64,000 nt of DNA from positions 1 through 64,000 of the forward strand of contig CAYMHU010000009.1 in the NCBI GenBank assembly GCA_964390335.1. Direction: 5' to 3'. The notes below the pieces were generated by a model. That model saw nothing but the letters and a program-made list of their open reading frames with translations, was not told the DNA's origin and ran no database searches. The DNA comes from Granulosicoccus sp964390335 (GTDB lineage: Bacteria; Pseudomonadota; Gammaproteobacteria; Granulosicoccales; Granulosicoccaceae). A program made the translations under genes and the position numbers. Of this stretch, positions 37,101-44,025 are shown one piece after another. Each line of letters begins with the position of its first letter. Positions within the stretch are counted from its first letter, which is position 1.

Positions 37101-37788
37101 CAACCGAAATCAAATTGGAGCCATTGTGGGATCACAACCCTTTGGTGGAGAAGGCTTATCGGGAACGGGCCCTAAAGCTGGCGGACCCCATTACCTGTCA
37201 CGATTTATCCGGCCAGAACCAAGCATCCGTACTACGGACAAGAGAAGCACTGACTCAACTCTTGAGCCCACACTCAAAGCTAACACTGCCAGTTCACTCG
37301 ATATCCAAGACGCACTTAACACGCTAAAACCATCGTTAAACACCATTCAGGAATGGATTCTCCCCGGCCCTACCGGCGAAAGCAATCGCCTGACATTGCA
37401 CCCCCACCAACGCGTTTTGATTATAGGTGGTGATAGTAAAGAGTGCGAGGCGTTCGCAGCGAAAGCCATTGAATATGGATGTGCTGCATTAGTGGTTTGC
37501 GAAAACAGAATGAATAATAAGCGCAGCGACACCGACCAATATAAAGAGATAATCGCGAAATTCGATCTCAACTGTCTTAGCACTATCAATAACATCGACG
37601 CAGTAGCCATCAGCGGCACCACCGAATCACACTTGCAGGCCCGAGCAGCGCTTGCAAATCGCGCAGGCCCAATAGTGCCGCTCATCACGCAGCTAAACGA
37701 TACTCACCGTTTTACTATCGAGCGTCATGTGTGTATCGATACAACCGCTGCCGGGGGAAATGCAAGCTTACTGGCATCCACCGAATAA
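34192..37788 (+). CDS. putA: bifunctional proline dehydrogenase / P5C dehydrogenase PutA
   Basis: 1198 residues. The FAD barrel domain (about 60-480) has SIKLSALHPRYE, LNIDAEEADRLDLS, VRLVKGAYWDAEIK and FATHNAHTV. The aldehyde dehydrogenase domain (~500-1020) has ISPWNFPLAIFSGQIAAAL, FTGSTGVAKH, the glutamate in CLEVESGA and catalytic C821 in SAGQRCSALR. The C-terminus ends with the PutA-specific flap motif DTTAAGGNASLLAS. It oxidises proline to glutamate through channelled P5C, feeding electrons to quinone at the inner membrane. There is no ribbon-helix-helix domain at the N-terminus, so it is a catalytic, not self-regulating, form. Proline as nitrogen or osmolyte source fits the marine character. 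Confidence 0.93.
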   Translation: MSHLHPLREKIRARYRQTEPEIVRELLSEIGLNSRERFMLRETAAATVTELRQKNDPSIMESFLGEYGLSTKEGIGLMCLAEALLRVPDATTIDELIADKIEPSNWGLHLGQSSSSLVNASTWALLLTGQLLDDGAGDHHLHPVTALRSLIKRLGEPVVRTAVSQAMKFLGKQFVLGQTIEEAVSEAAELESQGYTYSYDMLGEAARTANDAERYFQAYAHAIKQISNNTGDDIISKPGISIKLSALHPRYEYTHKQTVMDELLPKAQALVDLAADANIGLNIDAEEADRLDLSLDLIESLMANTAHKQWRGFGVVVQSYGRRALPVIDWLIERCHHYNTHIMVRLVKGAYWDAEIKQAQELGLANFPVFTRKAHTDVSYIVCAQRLLNNRDVIYPQFATHNAHTVSTIRYLAGPETDSYEFQRLHGMGEALHQHIKQQHNTRCRIYAPVGAHVDLLAYLVRRLLENGANSSFVNQIVNTDISAMDVARCPIEETHSFVNTEHPAIKKPLDLFKPERVNSKGYRINDPASIQPLLDARDTFKSRKWTARTIAGRKSSQSQAQQILNPANSDDVVGTVHEALVEDVTEAVSTAIAKQSIWQHTDQSHRSACLMRAADLYEDNIAELCALTCREAGKHLLDGISEVREAVDFLRYYACQAQQTHNSTQARGVIACISPWNFPLAIFSGQIAAALVVGNSVIAKPAEQTPLIAARAVELMHAAGIPLEALQLLPGNGADIGNALISDKRIDGVCFTGSTGVAKHIELTLANRTCLEVESGASTDPMLIAETGGLNAMIADTTALTEQVVRDVVMSAFQSAGQRCSALRILYIQEEAQDRLLTMLAGALDTLNVGDPWSVHTDVGPVIDTQAQTKINNYIEKQRHDGKVIKQIPIPDEGSFCSPTIVRVNGIEDMDEEIFGPVLHVASYKSSELDQVIKNINAAGYGLTFGLHTRIDDRVQSIVDQVNAGNIYVNRNQIGAIVGSQPFGGEGLSGTGPKAGGPHYLSRFIRPEPSIRTTDKRSTDSTLEPTLKANTASSLDIQDALNTLKPSLNTIQEWILPGPTGESNRLTLHPHQRVLIIGGDSKECEAFAAKAIEYGCAALVVCENRMNNKRSDTDQYKEIIAKFDLNCLSTINNIDAVAISGTTESHLQARAALANRAGPIVPLITQLNDTHRFTIERHVCIDTTAAGGNASLLASTE

Positions 37789-37811
37789 CCGTTGAAGTTG
37801 AAAGCCAACAA

Positions 37812-38474
37812 CTACTGTTTTTGAAATTCACCGTGCATTTCAACCCTCACCTCATCTGCCACCAGTGCAGCAAACCCATCCATACCGAAGTCTGAACGTT
37901 TAATAGTGGTTGACGCGGTAAATCCCAGTGTGTATTTGCCGGTAAGAATATTATCAGCGCCACCGTTGAACGTAGCGAGTAGTTCGATGGATTTACGCAC
38001 CCCGCGCAATGTCAAATCGCCGGTGATAAGCAAATCGTTATTGTCGGTTGTGCTAACGGCTGTACTGACAAAGCTGATATCAGGAAACAATTGCGAGTTA
38101 AACCAGGAAGCACCTGCTAATGTGGATTCAAGTTCTGCGTTATTTAGATCAATACTGTCGGCAGCAATTGCCCCTTGCAACTGAGTTGACGTAATGTCGT
38201 TCGGATCAAAATCCAGCGTAGCTGCCACGGAATTAAAACGCCCCACAATAGTTGATAATCCCAGATGTCCTACGCGAAAATGCACATACGCATGATCAGG
38301 GTCTAATGCGTAGTCGCCGGGTCGTAGTTCGGAAAAATTTTGCGTGTAGTTAGGTCGAACAATGCTTGCGCATGACGATACCAGTATGCAACACAACAAC
38401 AAACTCCCTAAGCCAACACGGCCCCAATCAATGGGGCCGCATTGGCGGCGACTACAACGCGGCAAGAATGGCAT
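37812..38474 (-). CDS. YceI-family lipoprotein
   Basis: 220 residues from the ATG at 38474, chosen because it overlaps pntB least; ATGs at 38519 and 38492 lie deeper in pntB. A lipoprotein signal is visible (GLGSLLLCCILVSSC, lipobox VSSC). The mature domain has the YceI lipocalin-like pattern: DYALDPDHAYVHFRVGHLGLS, GRFNSVAATLDFD, SIDLNNAELE, SWFNSQLFPDISF, DLTLRGVRKSI and TIKRSDFGMDGF. YceI proteins bind polyisoprenoid or amide lipids in the periplasm. The start lies 23 bp inside pntB, and a strong hairpin (38419-38439) sits in its signal-peptide coding region, suggesting translation tied to the pnt operon. Confidence 0.8.
   Translation of the reverse strand: MPFLPRCSRRQCGPIDWGRVGLGSLLLCCILVSSCASIVRPNYTQNFSELRPGDYALDPDHAYVHFRVGHLGLSTIVGRFNSVAATLDFDPNDITSTQLQGAIAADSIDLNNAELESTLAGASWFNSQLFPDISFVSTAVSTTDNNDLLITGDLTLRGVRKSIELLATFNGGADNILTGKYTLGFTASTTIKRSDFGMDGFAALVADEVRVEMHGEFQKQ
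38419..38439 (-). terminator. strong hairpin after pntB, inside the yceI signal-peptide region
   Basis: A perfect GC-rich 8-bp stem (CGGCCCCA at 38419-38426, complement at 38432-38439) has a 5-nt loop, beginning 13 bp after the pntB stop on the minus strand. No U-run follows, so it may stabilise the pntAB message or damp read-through into yceI rather than act as a classical terminator. Confidence 0.5.
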
Positions 38475-39843
38475 TAACACTGTCTTTCGCATCACCGAAC
38501 AGCATGCGGCTGTTCTCACGGAAAAACAGCGGGTTCTCCACGCCAGCGTAGCCTGTTGCCATACTGCGTTTTGAAATGATTACGTGTTTCGCGTTCCAGA
38601 CTTCCAATACCGGCATACCGGCAATAGGACTATTCGGATTCTCCAGCGCTGATGGATTTACAATGTCGTTTGCACCAATAACAATGACCACATCAACTTC
38701 ATTTAAGTCGTCATTGATTTCATCCATTTCCAACACAAGATCGTACGGTACATTGGCTTCCGCTAACAACACATTCATGTGTCCCGGCATTCGACCCGCC
38801 ACAGGATGGATAGCGAATTGCACATCCACACCAGCTTTTTTTAGTTGTGTTGTCAATTCAGAAACTGGGTGCTGCGCATGCGCGACCGCCATGCCATACC
38901 CCGGCACAATGACTACCTTATCGGCGTCCTTACACAACTGCGCAACTTCATCCGCCGTAATAGCCACAGACTCACCCTGCACTTCGCCATCGGCCGCGTC
39001 CGTGGATGTCGGCGCATTACCAAAACCACCCATGATTACGCTTAAGAACTTACGGTTCATTGCACGACACATAATGTAGCTTAGTATTGCCCCGCTACTG
39101 CCAACCAGCGCACCGACCACGATTAACAAATCGTTCGATAACATAAAGCCGGTAGCCGCCGCTGCCCAACCTGAATAGCTGTTCAGCATGGAGATGACAA
39201 CAGGCATGTCTGCACCACCAATGGCCATAACCATGTGCACGCCAAACCCAAAGGCAAGAATGGTCATAATGATTAGTAGCGCTGTGCCCGCACCCTTGTC
39301 CGCACCCAAGAAGAAGAACATCAACACAACACACACAACGCCGATGAGCGCATTGAGTAAATGCCGATGTGGCAACATCAACGGCTGACTACTGAGTTTG
39401 CCGTTCAACTTGCCAAAAGCCACCACTGAACCGGTAAACGTCAATCCACCAATGAGAATACCCAGGTAAATTTCAACATTATGAATCGTGGCTTCCGAGC
39501 CTTCTAAGTGGCTGCCTGGATCCAGATAACTGGCATAGCCAACTAAAACCGCAGCCAAACCGACAAAGCTATGCAAAATTGCAACAAGCTCCGGCATCTC
39601 AGTCATTTGTACCCGGCTGGCAAGGTAGGCGCCAATACCACCCCCAACCAACATCATGACAACAAGCACGGTATATGACGTTACCGAACCGCTCATGATA
39701 GTGGCAATTACGGCTATCGCCATGCCGACAATACCAAACACATTACCTCGTCTGGCGGTTTCCTGATTACTGAGCCCTGCAAGACTTAAGATAAATAAAA
39801 CTGCAGCTACGATATACGCAGCGGTTACCATCCCATTATTCAT
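38452..39843 (-). CDS. pntB: NAD(P) transhydrogenase subunit beta
   Basis: 463 residues. The N-terminal membrane part has about eight or nine helices (AAYIVAAVLFILSLAGLS; VVMMLVGGGIGAYLA; VAILHSFVGLAAVLVGYA). The C-terminal NADP(H)-binding domain III begins near residue 285 with VVIVPGYGMAVAHAQHPVSEL, and contains HPVAGRMPGHMNVLLAEA and EMDEINDDLNEVDVVIVIGAND. It is the proton-channel half of the proton-translocating transhydrogenase in the inner membrane, making NADPH from NADH. It starts 4 bp after the pntA stop, so the two are one operon. Confidence 0.95.
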   Translation of the reverse strand: MNNGMVTAAYIVAAVLFILSLAGLSNQETARRGNVFGIVGMAIAVIATIMSGSVTSYTVLVVMMLVGGGIGAYLASRVQMTEMPELVAILHSFVGLAAVLVGYASYLDPGSHLEGSEATIHNVEIYLGILIGGLTFTGSVVAFGKLNGKLSSQPLMLPHRHLLNALIGVVCVVLMFFFLGADKGAGTALLIIMTILAFGFGVHMVMAIGGADMPVVISMLNSYSGWAAAATGFMLSNDLLIVVGALVGSSGAILSYIMCRAMNRKFLSVIMGGFGNAPTSTDAADGEVQGESVAITADEVAQLCKDADKVVIVPGYGMAVAHAQHPVSELTTQLKKAGVDVQFAIHPVAGRMPGHMNVLLAEANVPYDLVLEMDEINDDLNEVDVVIVIGANDIVNPSALENPNSPIAGMPVLEVWNAKHVIISKRSMATGYAGVENPLFFRENSRMLFGDAKDSVNAILAAL

Positions 39844-39847
39844 AATC

Positions 39848-41419
39848 TTATTTCCTGAACATCTTCAGCATACGCTGGGTAACTAAGAATCCACCGGCGA
39901 TATTGATGCTGGCAATGAGAACGGCAATGGCCGCCAGAAACGCAACCAAACCGGAACTTGATGAGATTTGCAGCAAAGCACCGACAACGATAATGCCGCT
40001 GATTGCATTCGTAACACTCATTAACGGCGTATGCAGTGACGGCGTGACATTCCATATGACTTGATACCCAATGAAACAAGCCAACACAAACACCGTAAAG
40101 TGACTCATGAAATCGGCCGGTGCAACGCGTCCAATGGCGAGTAACGCCACTACCGCGATGACCGCCATTATTAGCGTGCCAAAGCCAGATGGTTTTGCTT
40201 CTTCTGCGGCGGCGGCCATGTCCGCCGCAGTCGGAGTTGGTTGCGCTGCGGGTTTGGGTGGCGCTGCGGATAACTTCGGTGCCGGAGGTGGCCAGGTTAT
40301 CTCGCCAGCGTTGACAACGGTTGCACCGCGAATAACTTCATCTTCCATGTTGACATTGATCACACCATCTTTTTCTGGTGTTAAATCGGCTAATAGATGC
40401 CGTAAGTTAGTACCGTATAGCTGACTGGATTGCGCTGCCAAACGGCTGGGCAGATCGGTATAACCGATAATTGAAACATCACCGTGTTTGATGACTTCAT
40501 TGGGTTTTGTCAACTTGCAGTTACCACCCTGTTCCGCTGCTAAATCAACGATAACGCTACCCGGTTTCATCGACTCAACCATATCGGTTGTGATCAGTTC
40601 CGGCGCTGGGCGACCCGGAATCAGTGCTGTAGTAATAATGATGTCAACTTCTTTTGCCTGCTCACGAAATAAAGCCATTTCCGCATCAATGAATTCTTTA
40701 CTCATTGTTTTTGCATAACCGCCTTCTCCGGACCCGTCTGCATCGTCTTCGAATTCGAGCTCCAGGAACTCAGCGCCCATGCTTTCTACCTGTTCCTTTA
40801 CTTCAGGTCTGGTATCAAAGGCGCGAACGATGGCACCCATACCCTTCGCAGCGCCAATTGCTGCCAACCCAGCGACACCAGCCCCAATCACCATGACTTT
40901 CGCTGGAGGCACCTTACCCGCGGCAGTCACTTGGCCAGTAAAAAAACGACCAAACTCGCTGGCAGCCTCAACAACGGCCCGGTAACCCGCAATGTTGGCC
41001 ATTGAACTTAAAGCGTCCAGCTTTTGCGCTCGGGAGATCCGTGGCACGGAATCCATCGCTAATACCGTCACATTACGCTTCGCAAATTCGTTCATCAACG
41101 ATTCGTTTTGCGCAGGCCAAACAAAACTTGCCAGCGTTGAACCTTCTTTCAGTAAGTCAACTTCATCGCCCAAAGTGGGGTGATGGCCCGGTGCTCGTAC
41201 TTTGAGAATAAAATCGGATTGCGTGTATAGCGTCCGAGCATCCGCTACAACCTCTACACCTGCATTTTCATACGCTTCATCGGAAATATTCGCTCCGACT
41301 CCCGCACCCGACTCGACACGCAATTTATGCCCAAGCTTTTGAATATGAATGGCTGTGTCCGGCGTCAGCGCCACCCGCCGTTCGCCGGGGTGAGTTTCTT
41401 TAGGTACTCCGATGTCCAA
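39848..41419 (-). CDS. pntA: NAD(P) transhydrogenase subunit alpha
   Basis: 523 residues from a TTG at 41419, chosen because AAGGAG (41426-41431 on the opposite strand) lies 6 bp upstream and the protein then starts DIGVPKETHPGERRVAL, as in other PntA proteins. A longer frame from 41521 would prepend a spurious hydrophobic leader. Domain I binds NAD(H): VMVIGAGVAGLAAIGAAKGM and RAFDTRPEV. An A/P-rich linker (about residues 375-410) joins it to the C-terminal three- or four-helix membrane part (FGTLIMAVIAVVALLAIG). This is the fused form as in E. coli (510 residues), not the split PntAA/PntAB form of alphaproteobacteria. Confidence 0.93.
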   Translation of the reverse strand: MDIGVPKETHPGERRVALTPDTAIHIQKLGHKLRVESGAGVGANISDEAYENAGVEVVADARTLYTQSDFILKVRAPGHHPTLGDEVDLLKEGSTLASFVWPAQNESLMNEFAKRNVTVLAMDSVPRISRAQKLDALSSMANIAGYRAVVEAASEFGRFFTGQVTAAGKVPPAKVMVIGAGVAGLAAIGAAKGMGAIVRAFDTRPEVKEQVESMGAEFLELEFEDDADGSGEGGYAKTMSKEFIDAEMALFREQAKEVDIIITTALIPGRPAPELITTDMVESMKPGSVIVDLAAEQGGNCKLTKPNEVIKHGDVSIIGYTDLPSRLAAQSSQLYGTNLRHLLADLTPEKDGVINVNMEDEVIRGATVVNAGEITWPPPAPKLSAAPPKPAAQPTPTAADMAAAAEEAKPSGFGTLIMAVIAVVALLAIGRVAPADFMSHFTVFVLACFIGYQVIWNVTPSLHTPLMSVTNAISGIIVVGALLQISSSSGLVAFLAAIAVLIASINIAGGFLVTQRMLKMFRK

Positions 41420-41837
41420 GCGTTGCTCCTTATCAATAATGTGAGAACTGAAGGAAATGCTATGAAAGCATAGAAAAATAGAAAGCCAGAAAGATTGTAC
41501 GATATTGGTGCATATTTTCACACTAATGCTTTACATTATTGCATCTTTTCCGTTTCTCCTATCACTAATCAGTTTTTGAATGCGAATCCATGCATCTTAC
41601 AACGCGACACTTCAACGCTACTGAGCTATGGATGACTGAACTTAGCTCACCAATTGAACTGATTGGCGTATTTCGATGCAATTTTTGACAATGTCCGGGC
41701 TCATTACCACTTTCAATTCCGGTACCATTAGCCCCATTGATCTATCCAATATGGGCAGCATTTGATCCAAACTCACAAGGCTGCGTACATTGTACAACGG
41801 TCCTTCTCACTGATTACTCACTACGTAGGAGATTTAC

Positions 41838-42275
41838 ATGATTTGGTTAATATCACTGATTTTAATCGGGATAGCGGCATGGTTAATTCTAAATGGTATT
41901 AATGAAAAACAATGGGTTGATGCTCATTCGCATGATGAAACTGTGGCCAGTGATAAGGGATTGTTTCACAGCTTCTCCGGACTGACCGAAGGGGAAGGTG
42001 AAGACAAAATGGCCAATGTTGTCAAGAACGTTAAAGAACGTTCAGCAGACGCGAAAACCAAGATCACAGAAAAAGTTAGCGAAAAAGTCAATGAAGCAAA
42101 GCAGACCGACGCAGCTGGTAAATTGATGGATAAAACCAGTAGCATTCGTGAGCGAGTAAAAACAGAAGCCACCAGCGAAACGGGCTTGGTCAACAAAATT
42201 AAACAAAATGTGACGACCGGTGTTGAAAAAGCCGCGGCTAAAGTTGACGAGAAAATCGTCAATCGAAAATCGTAA
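41838..42275 (+). CDS. membrane-anchored amphipathic coiled-coil protein, hypothetical
   Basis: 145 residues; a clear ribosome-binding site (TAGGAG) precedes the ATG. Residues 2-19 (IWLISLILIGIAAWLIL) form one membrane anchor. Residues ~55-145 are a continuous charged helix rich in K, E, A and V (NVVKNVKERSADAKTKITEK, VSEKVNEAKQ, GVEKAAAKVDEKIV) with no proline, resembling apolipoprotein- or LEA-like amphipathic repeats with a period of about 11. A stress-protection, membrane-coating or envelope-spacing role can be imagined, but I know no named family. It is divergent from pntA with about 420 bp between starts, and is probably monocistronic. Confidence 0.65.
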   Translation: MIWLISLILIGIAAWLILNGINEKQWVDAHSHDETVASDKGLFHSFSGLTEGEGEDKMANVVKNVKERSADAKTKITEKVSEKVNEAKQTDAAGKLMDKTSSIRERVKTEATSETGLVNKIKQNVTTGVEKAAAKVDEKIVNRKS

Positions 42276-42295
42276 CACAGCAACCGCATCCTTTC

Positions 42296-42318
42296 ACGCC
42301 CGGACAATCGCCGGGCGT
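42296..42318 (+). terminator. hairpin after the amphipathic protein gene
   Basis: A perfect 8-bp stem (ACGCCCGG at 42296-42303, complement at 42311-42318) with a 7-nt loop lies 20 bp after the stop. It is very GC-rich but has no T-run, so either it terminates weakly or it protects the 3' end of the message. Confidence 0.5.
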
Positions 42319-42369
42319 AGAAAGTAGCCAACCCTCTTACTGCTAATCCTGCTGACTGTAACTGTAGCT

Positions 42370-43878
42370 TTACTCTTCAGGCGCCTCCGGAAAGAAATTC
42401 ATATCACCGTTCGGGTTTATTGGTGGCACGGGCCATTGATGCCCGCGCGTTAATGATAATCCGCGATTGGGGCCAGGTCTGAATGACTTACCTGGTTCGC
42501 CAACAAGCCGCCCGTTATCGATCCATTTTTCATCGCTACCATACAGTTCGCTAAGCAAAAGTTGTTGCAGTTTTTCCAGCGCGTCTTTTTTATCCGCAGA
42601 CTCAGACAAGTCGATCATCTCGTTAGGGTCTTCAATTAAATCGAACAACTGAAACTTGTTTCCCGCCGGGTACCAAATAAGCTTGTAACGCGAGTCTCTT
42701 ATCATGCGTGAACTATGTGCTTGCTCACCAAATTCACCGTACAAATGTTCTCGCTGTTCTTCGGAGAAAAAAGTTCGTCCAACCACTGTATCGGGTATGT
42801 CGATATCGCACAGATCAAGTAATGTTGGCATGACATCCTGCAGGCCGACTAAACGGTCGTCGGTGCGATTAAAACCGGTTACCGGATCGTCTTTTGTACC
42901 CACCACAATCATAGGCACGTTGGTTGAATCTTCGTAGTAGGTTTGCTTTGCCCATAACCCATGGTTGCCCAGCATGTCACCGTGATCAGATGTGAACATC
43001 ACAATCGTATCGTCCAGGATTCCTTCTTCGCGAATGGTGCCTAATATGGAACCTATCTGCTGATCAATGTGTGTGCATAACGCATAGAATGCGCGTCTGG
43101 CCCAAATTACCTCTCGCTTACTGTAAACCGCACGCGATGCGACACCTTGTAAATTGTACGGTAATGCGTCTATATCGTTCGCCCACTCTGCACAATACGG
43201 CTCATCGATTTCCACGTCGTTATAATGATCAAGAAAACGTTGCGGCGGCACTAGCGGCGGATGCGGGTGTCGAAAGCCTACGTACCATAAAGACGGACGA
43301 GTGGGATCGCGGCGTCGTACATAGCGTTGTATCGCATTGCTTGCCCAGTTGGTTGCATGCGCCTCTTCAGGCAGGTGCCACGGTGTTGCCTGATACGCAT
43401 TGTTCGACATACCGTGCCCAAATTGCTGACCGAGATACCCTTTGTCACCAAGAAAAATTTCATAATCATCGGAAACACCGTAAAGCGTTCGCCCTTCATC
43501 GTCTAGCAGCACATCGTCAAAACCGATTTTGTCTCGCTGTGGATAGGTATGGGTTTTACCTACAGCGTAGGCTTGATAACCCGCATCACGAAATGTTTGC
43601 GCAAGCGTCGGTAGGTGCGGCTCCATCGGTCGACGTGGTTGAAATGTTCGATCACCGTGCTGTCTTGGCGTCGTACCAGTCATTAATGAACGTCGTGATG
43701 GTAAACAAACTGGAGTTTCTGCATAACAGTTTGTAAATCTGACGCCATTGCGACATAGCTGATTCAGCACAGGTGTGTGCACCGCCGAGTGGCCTGCTGC
43801 ACCCAGCAATGATGCGGGCCAATGGTCAGTCACTATGAGTAAAACGTTAGGTTTGGTTTGTGATTTTTGCGTCATCAT
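42370..43878 (-). CDS. sulfatase, FGly-dependent, cytoplasmic type (copy A)
   Basis: 502 residues of the alkaline phosphatase/sulfatase superfamily. The formylglycine motif CxPxR is C58-LPS-R62 in AETPVCLPSRRSLMTG, and the metal site includes D18 in LIVTDHW and MFTSDHGDMLGNHG (about residues 291-304). There is no signal peptide, unlike arylsulfatases for external polysaccharides, so a small imported sulfate or phosphonate ester is more likely. The closest overall feel is to choline-sulfatase/phosphonate monoester hydrolase-like enzymes, but the substrate is not assigned. It is about half identical by eye to copy B upstream and is coupled by 4 bp to a 41-codon ORF. Confidence 0.85.
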   Translation of the reverse strand: MMTQKSQTKPNVLLIVTDHWPASLLGAAGHSAVHTPVLNQLCRNGVRFTNCYAETPVCLPSRRSLMTGTTPRQHGDRTFQPRRPMEPHLPTLAQTFRDAGYQAYAVGKTHTYPQRDKIGFDDVLLDDEGRTLYGVSDDYEIFLGDKGYLGQQFGHGMSNNAYQATPWHLPEEAHATNWASNAIQRYVRRRDPTRPSLWYVGFRHPHPPLVPPQRFLDHYNDVEIDEPYCAEWANDIDALPYNLQGVASRAVYSKREVIWARRAFYALCTHIDQQIGSILGTIREEGILDDTIVMFTSDHGDMLGNHGLWAKQTYYEDSTNVPMIVVGTKDDPVTGFNRTDDRLVGLQDVMPTLLDLCDIDIPDTVVGRTFFSEEQREHLYGEFGEQAHSSRMIRDSRYKLIWYPAGNKFQLFDLIEDPNEMIDLSESADKKDALEKLQQLLLSELYGSDEKWIDNGRLVGEPGKSFRPGPNRGLSLTRGHQWPVPPINPNGDMNFFPEAPEE

Positions 43879-44000
43879 GGCATCTCTATAGCGTTAGGCA
43901 AAAATTCGGTGGACCTAGCAATTCGGTGGACCCAGCGCTGCCTTGATAACGTAAGTGCCAAAGCCGTTGCTAACGTGATAGCGAAACATGTTTTTAACAT
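43875..44000 (-). CDS. small ORF (41 codons) between the two sulfatases
   Basis: This ORF starts at the ATG at 44000 with AGGA 8 bp upstream (minus strand) and stops at a TGA that overlaps the start of sulfatase copy A (ATGA, 4 bp). It begins with a hydrophobic signal-like stretch, MLKTCFAITLATALALTLS, and then a short basic region, RQRWVHRIARSTEF. The 17-bp tandem repeat at 43903-43936 lies inside it. Since 17 is not a multiple of three, the two repeat units encode different residues, which points to recent slippage. It may be a translational coupler or a small membrane peptide. No homology is claimed. Confidence 0.4.
   Translation of the reverse strand: MLKTCFAITLATALALTLSRQRWVHRIARSTEFLPNAIEMP
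43903..43936. repeat. tandem 17-bp repeat upstream of sulfatase A
   Basis: Two adjacent 17-bp units (AATTCGGTGGACC + TAGC at 43903-43919, and AATTCGGTGGACC + CAGC at 43920-43936) differ at one base. They lie 25-58 bp before the sulfatase A start and inside the 41-codon ORF. They may be a duplicated binding site or a replication-slippage product. Confidence 0.85.
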
Positions 44001-44025
44001 AAATCATCCTACAGTGTTTACCGAG

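Noticed and set aside
38576..39079. 167-codon plus-strand frame opposite pntB
   Set aside because: Antisense to a highly conserved gene; its composition simply mirrors pntB codons.
41420..41521. N-terminal leader of 34 residues on PntA
   Set aside because: The AAGGAG-spaced TTG at 41419 begins at the conserved PntA N-terminus; the longer form has no family support.
41522..41837. Gene or small RNA in the region between pntA and the amphipathic protein gene
   Set aside because: Only short frames without motifs and no strong structure; a weak promoter-like pair (TTGATC with TACATT) was too poor to list.
43071..43736. 221-codon plus-strand frame opposite sulfatase A
   Set aside because: It is antisense to a gene with a complete formylglycine and metal site; no motif is present in the frame.
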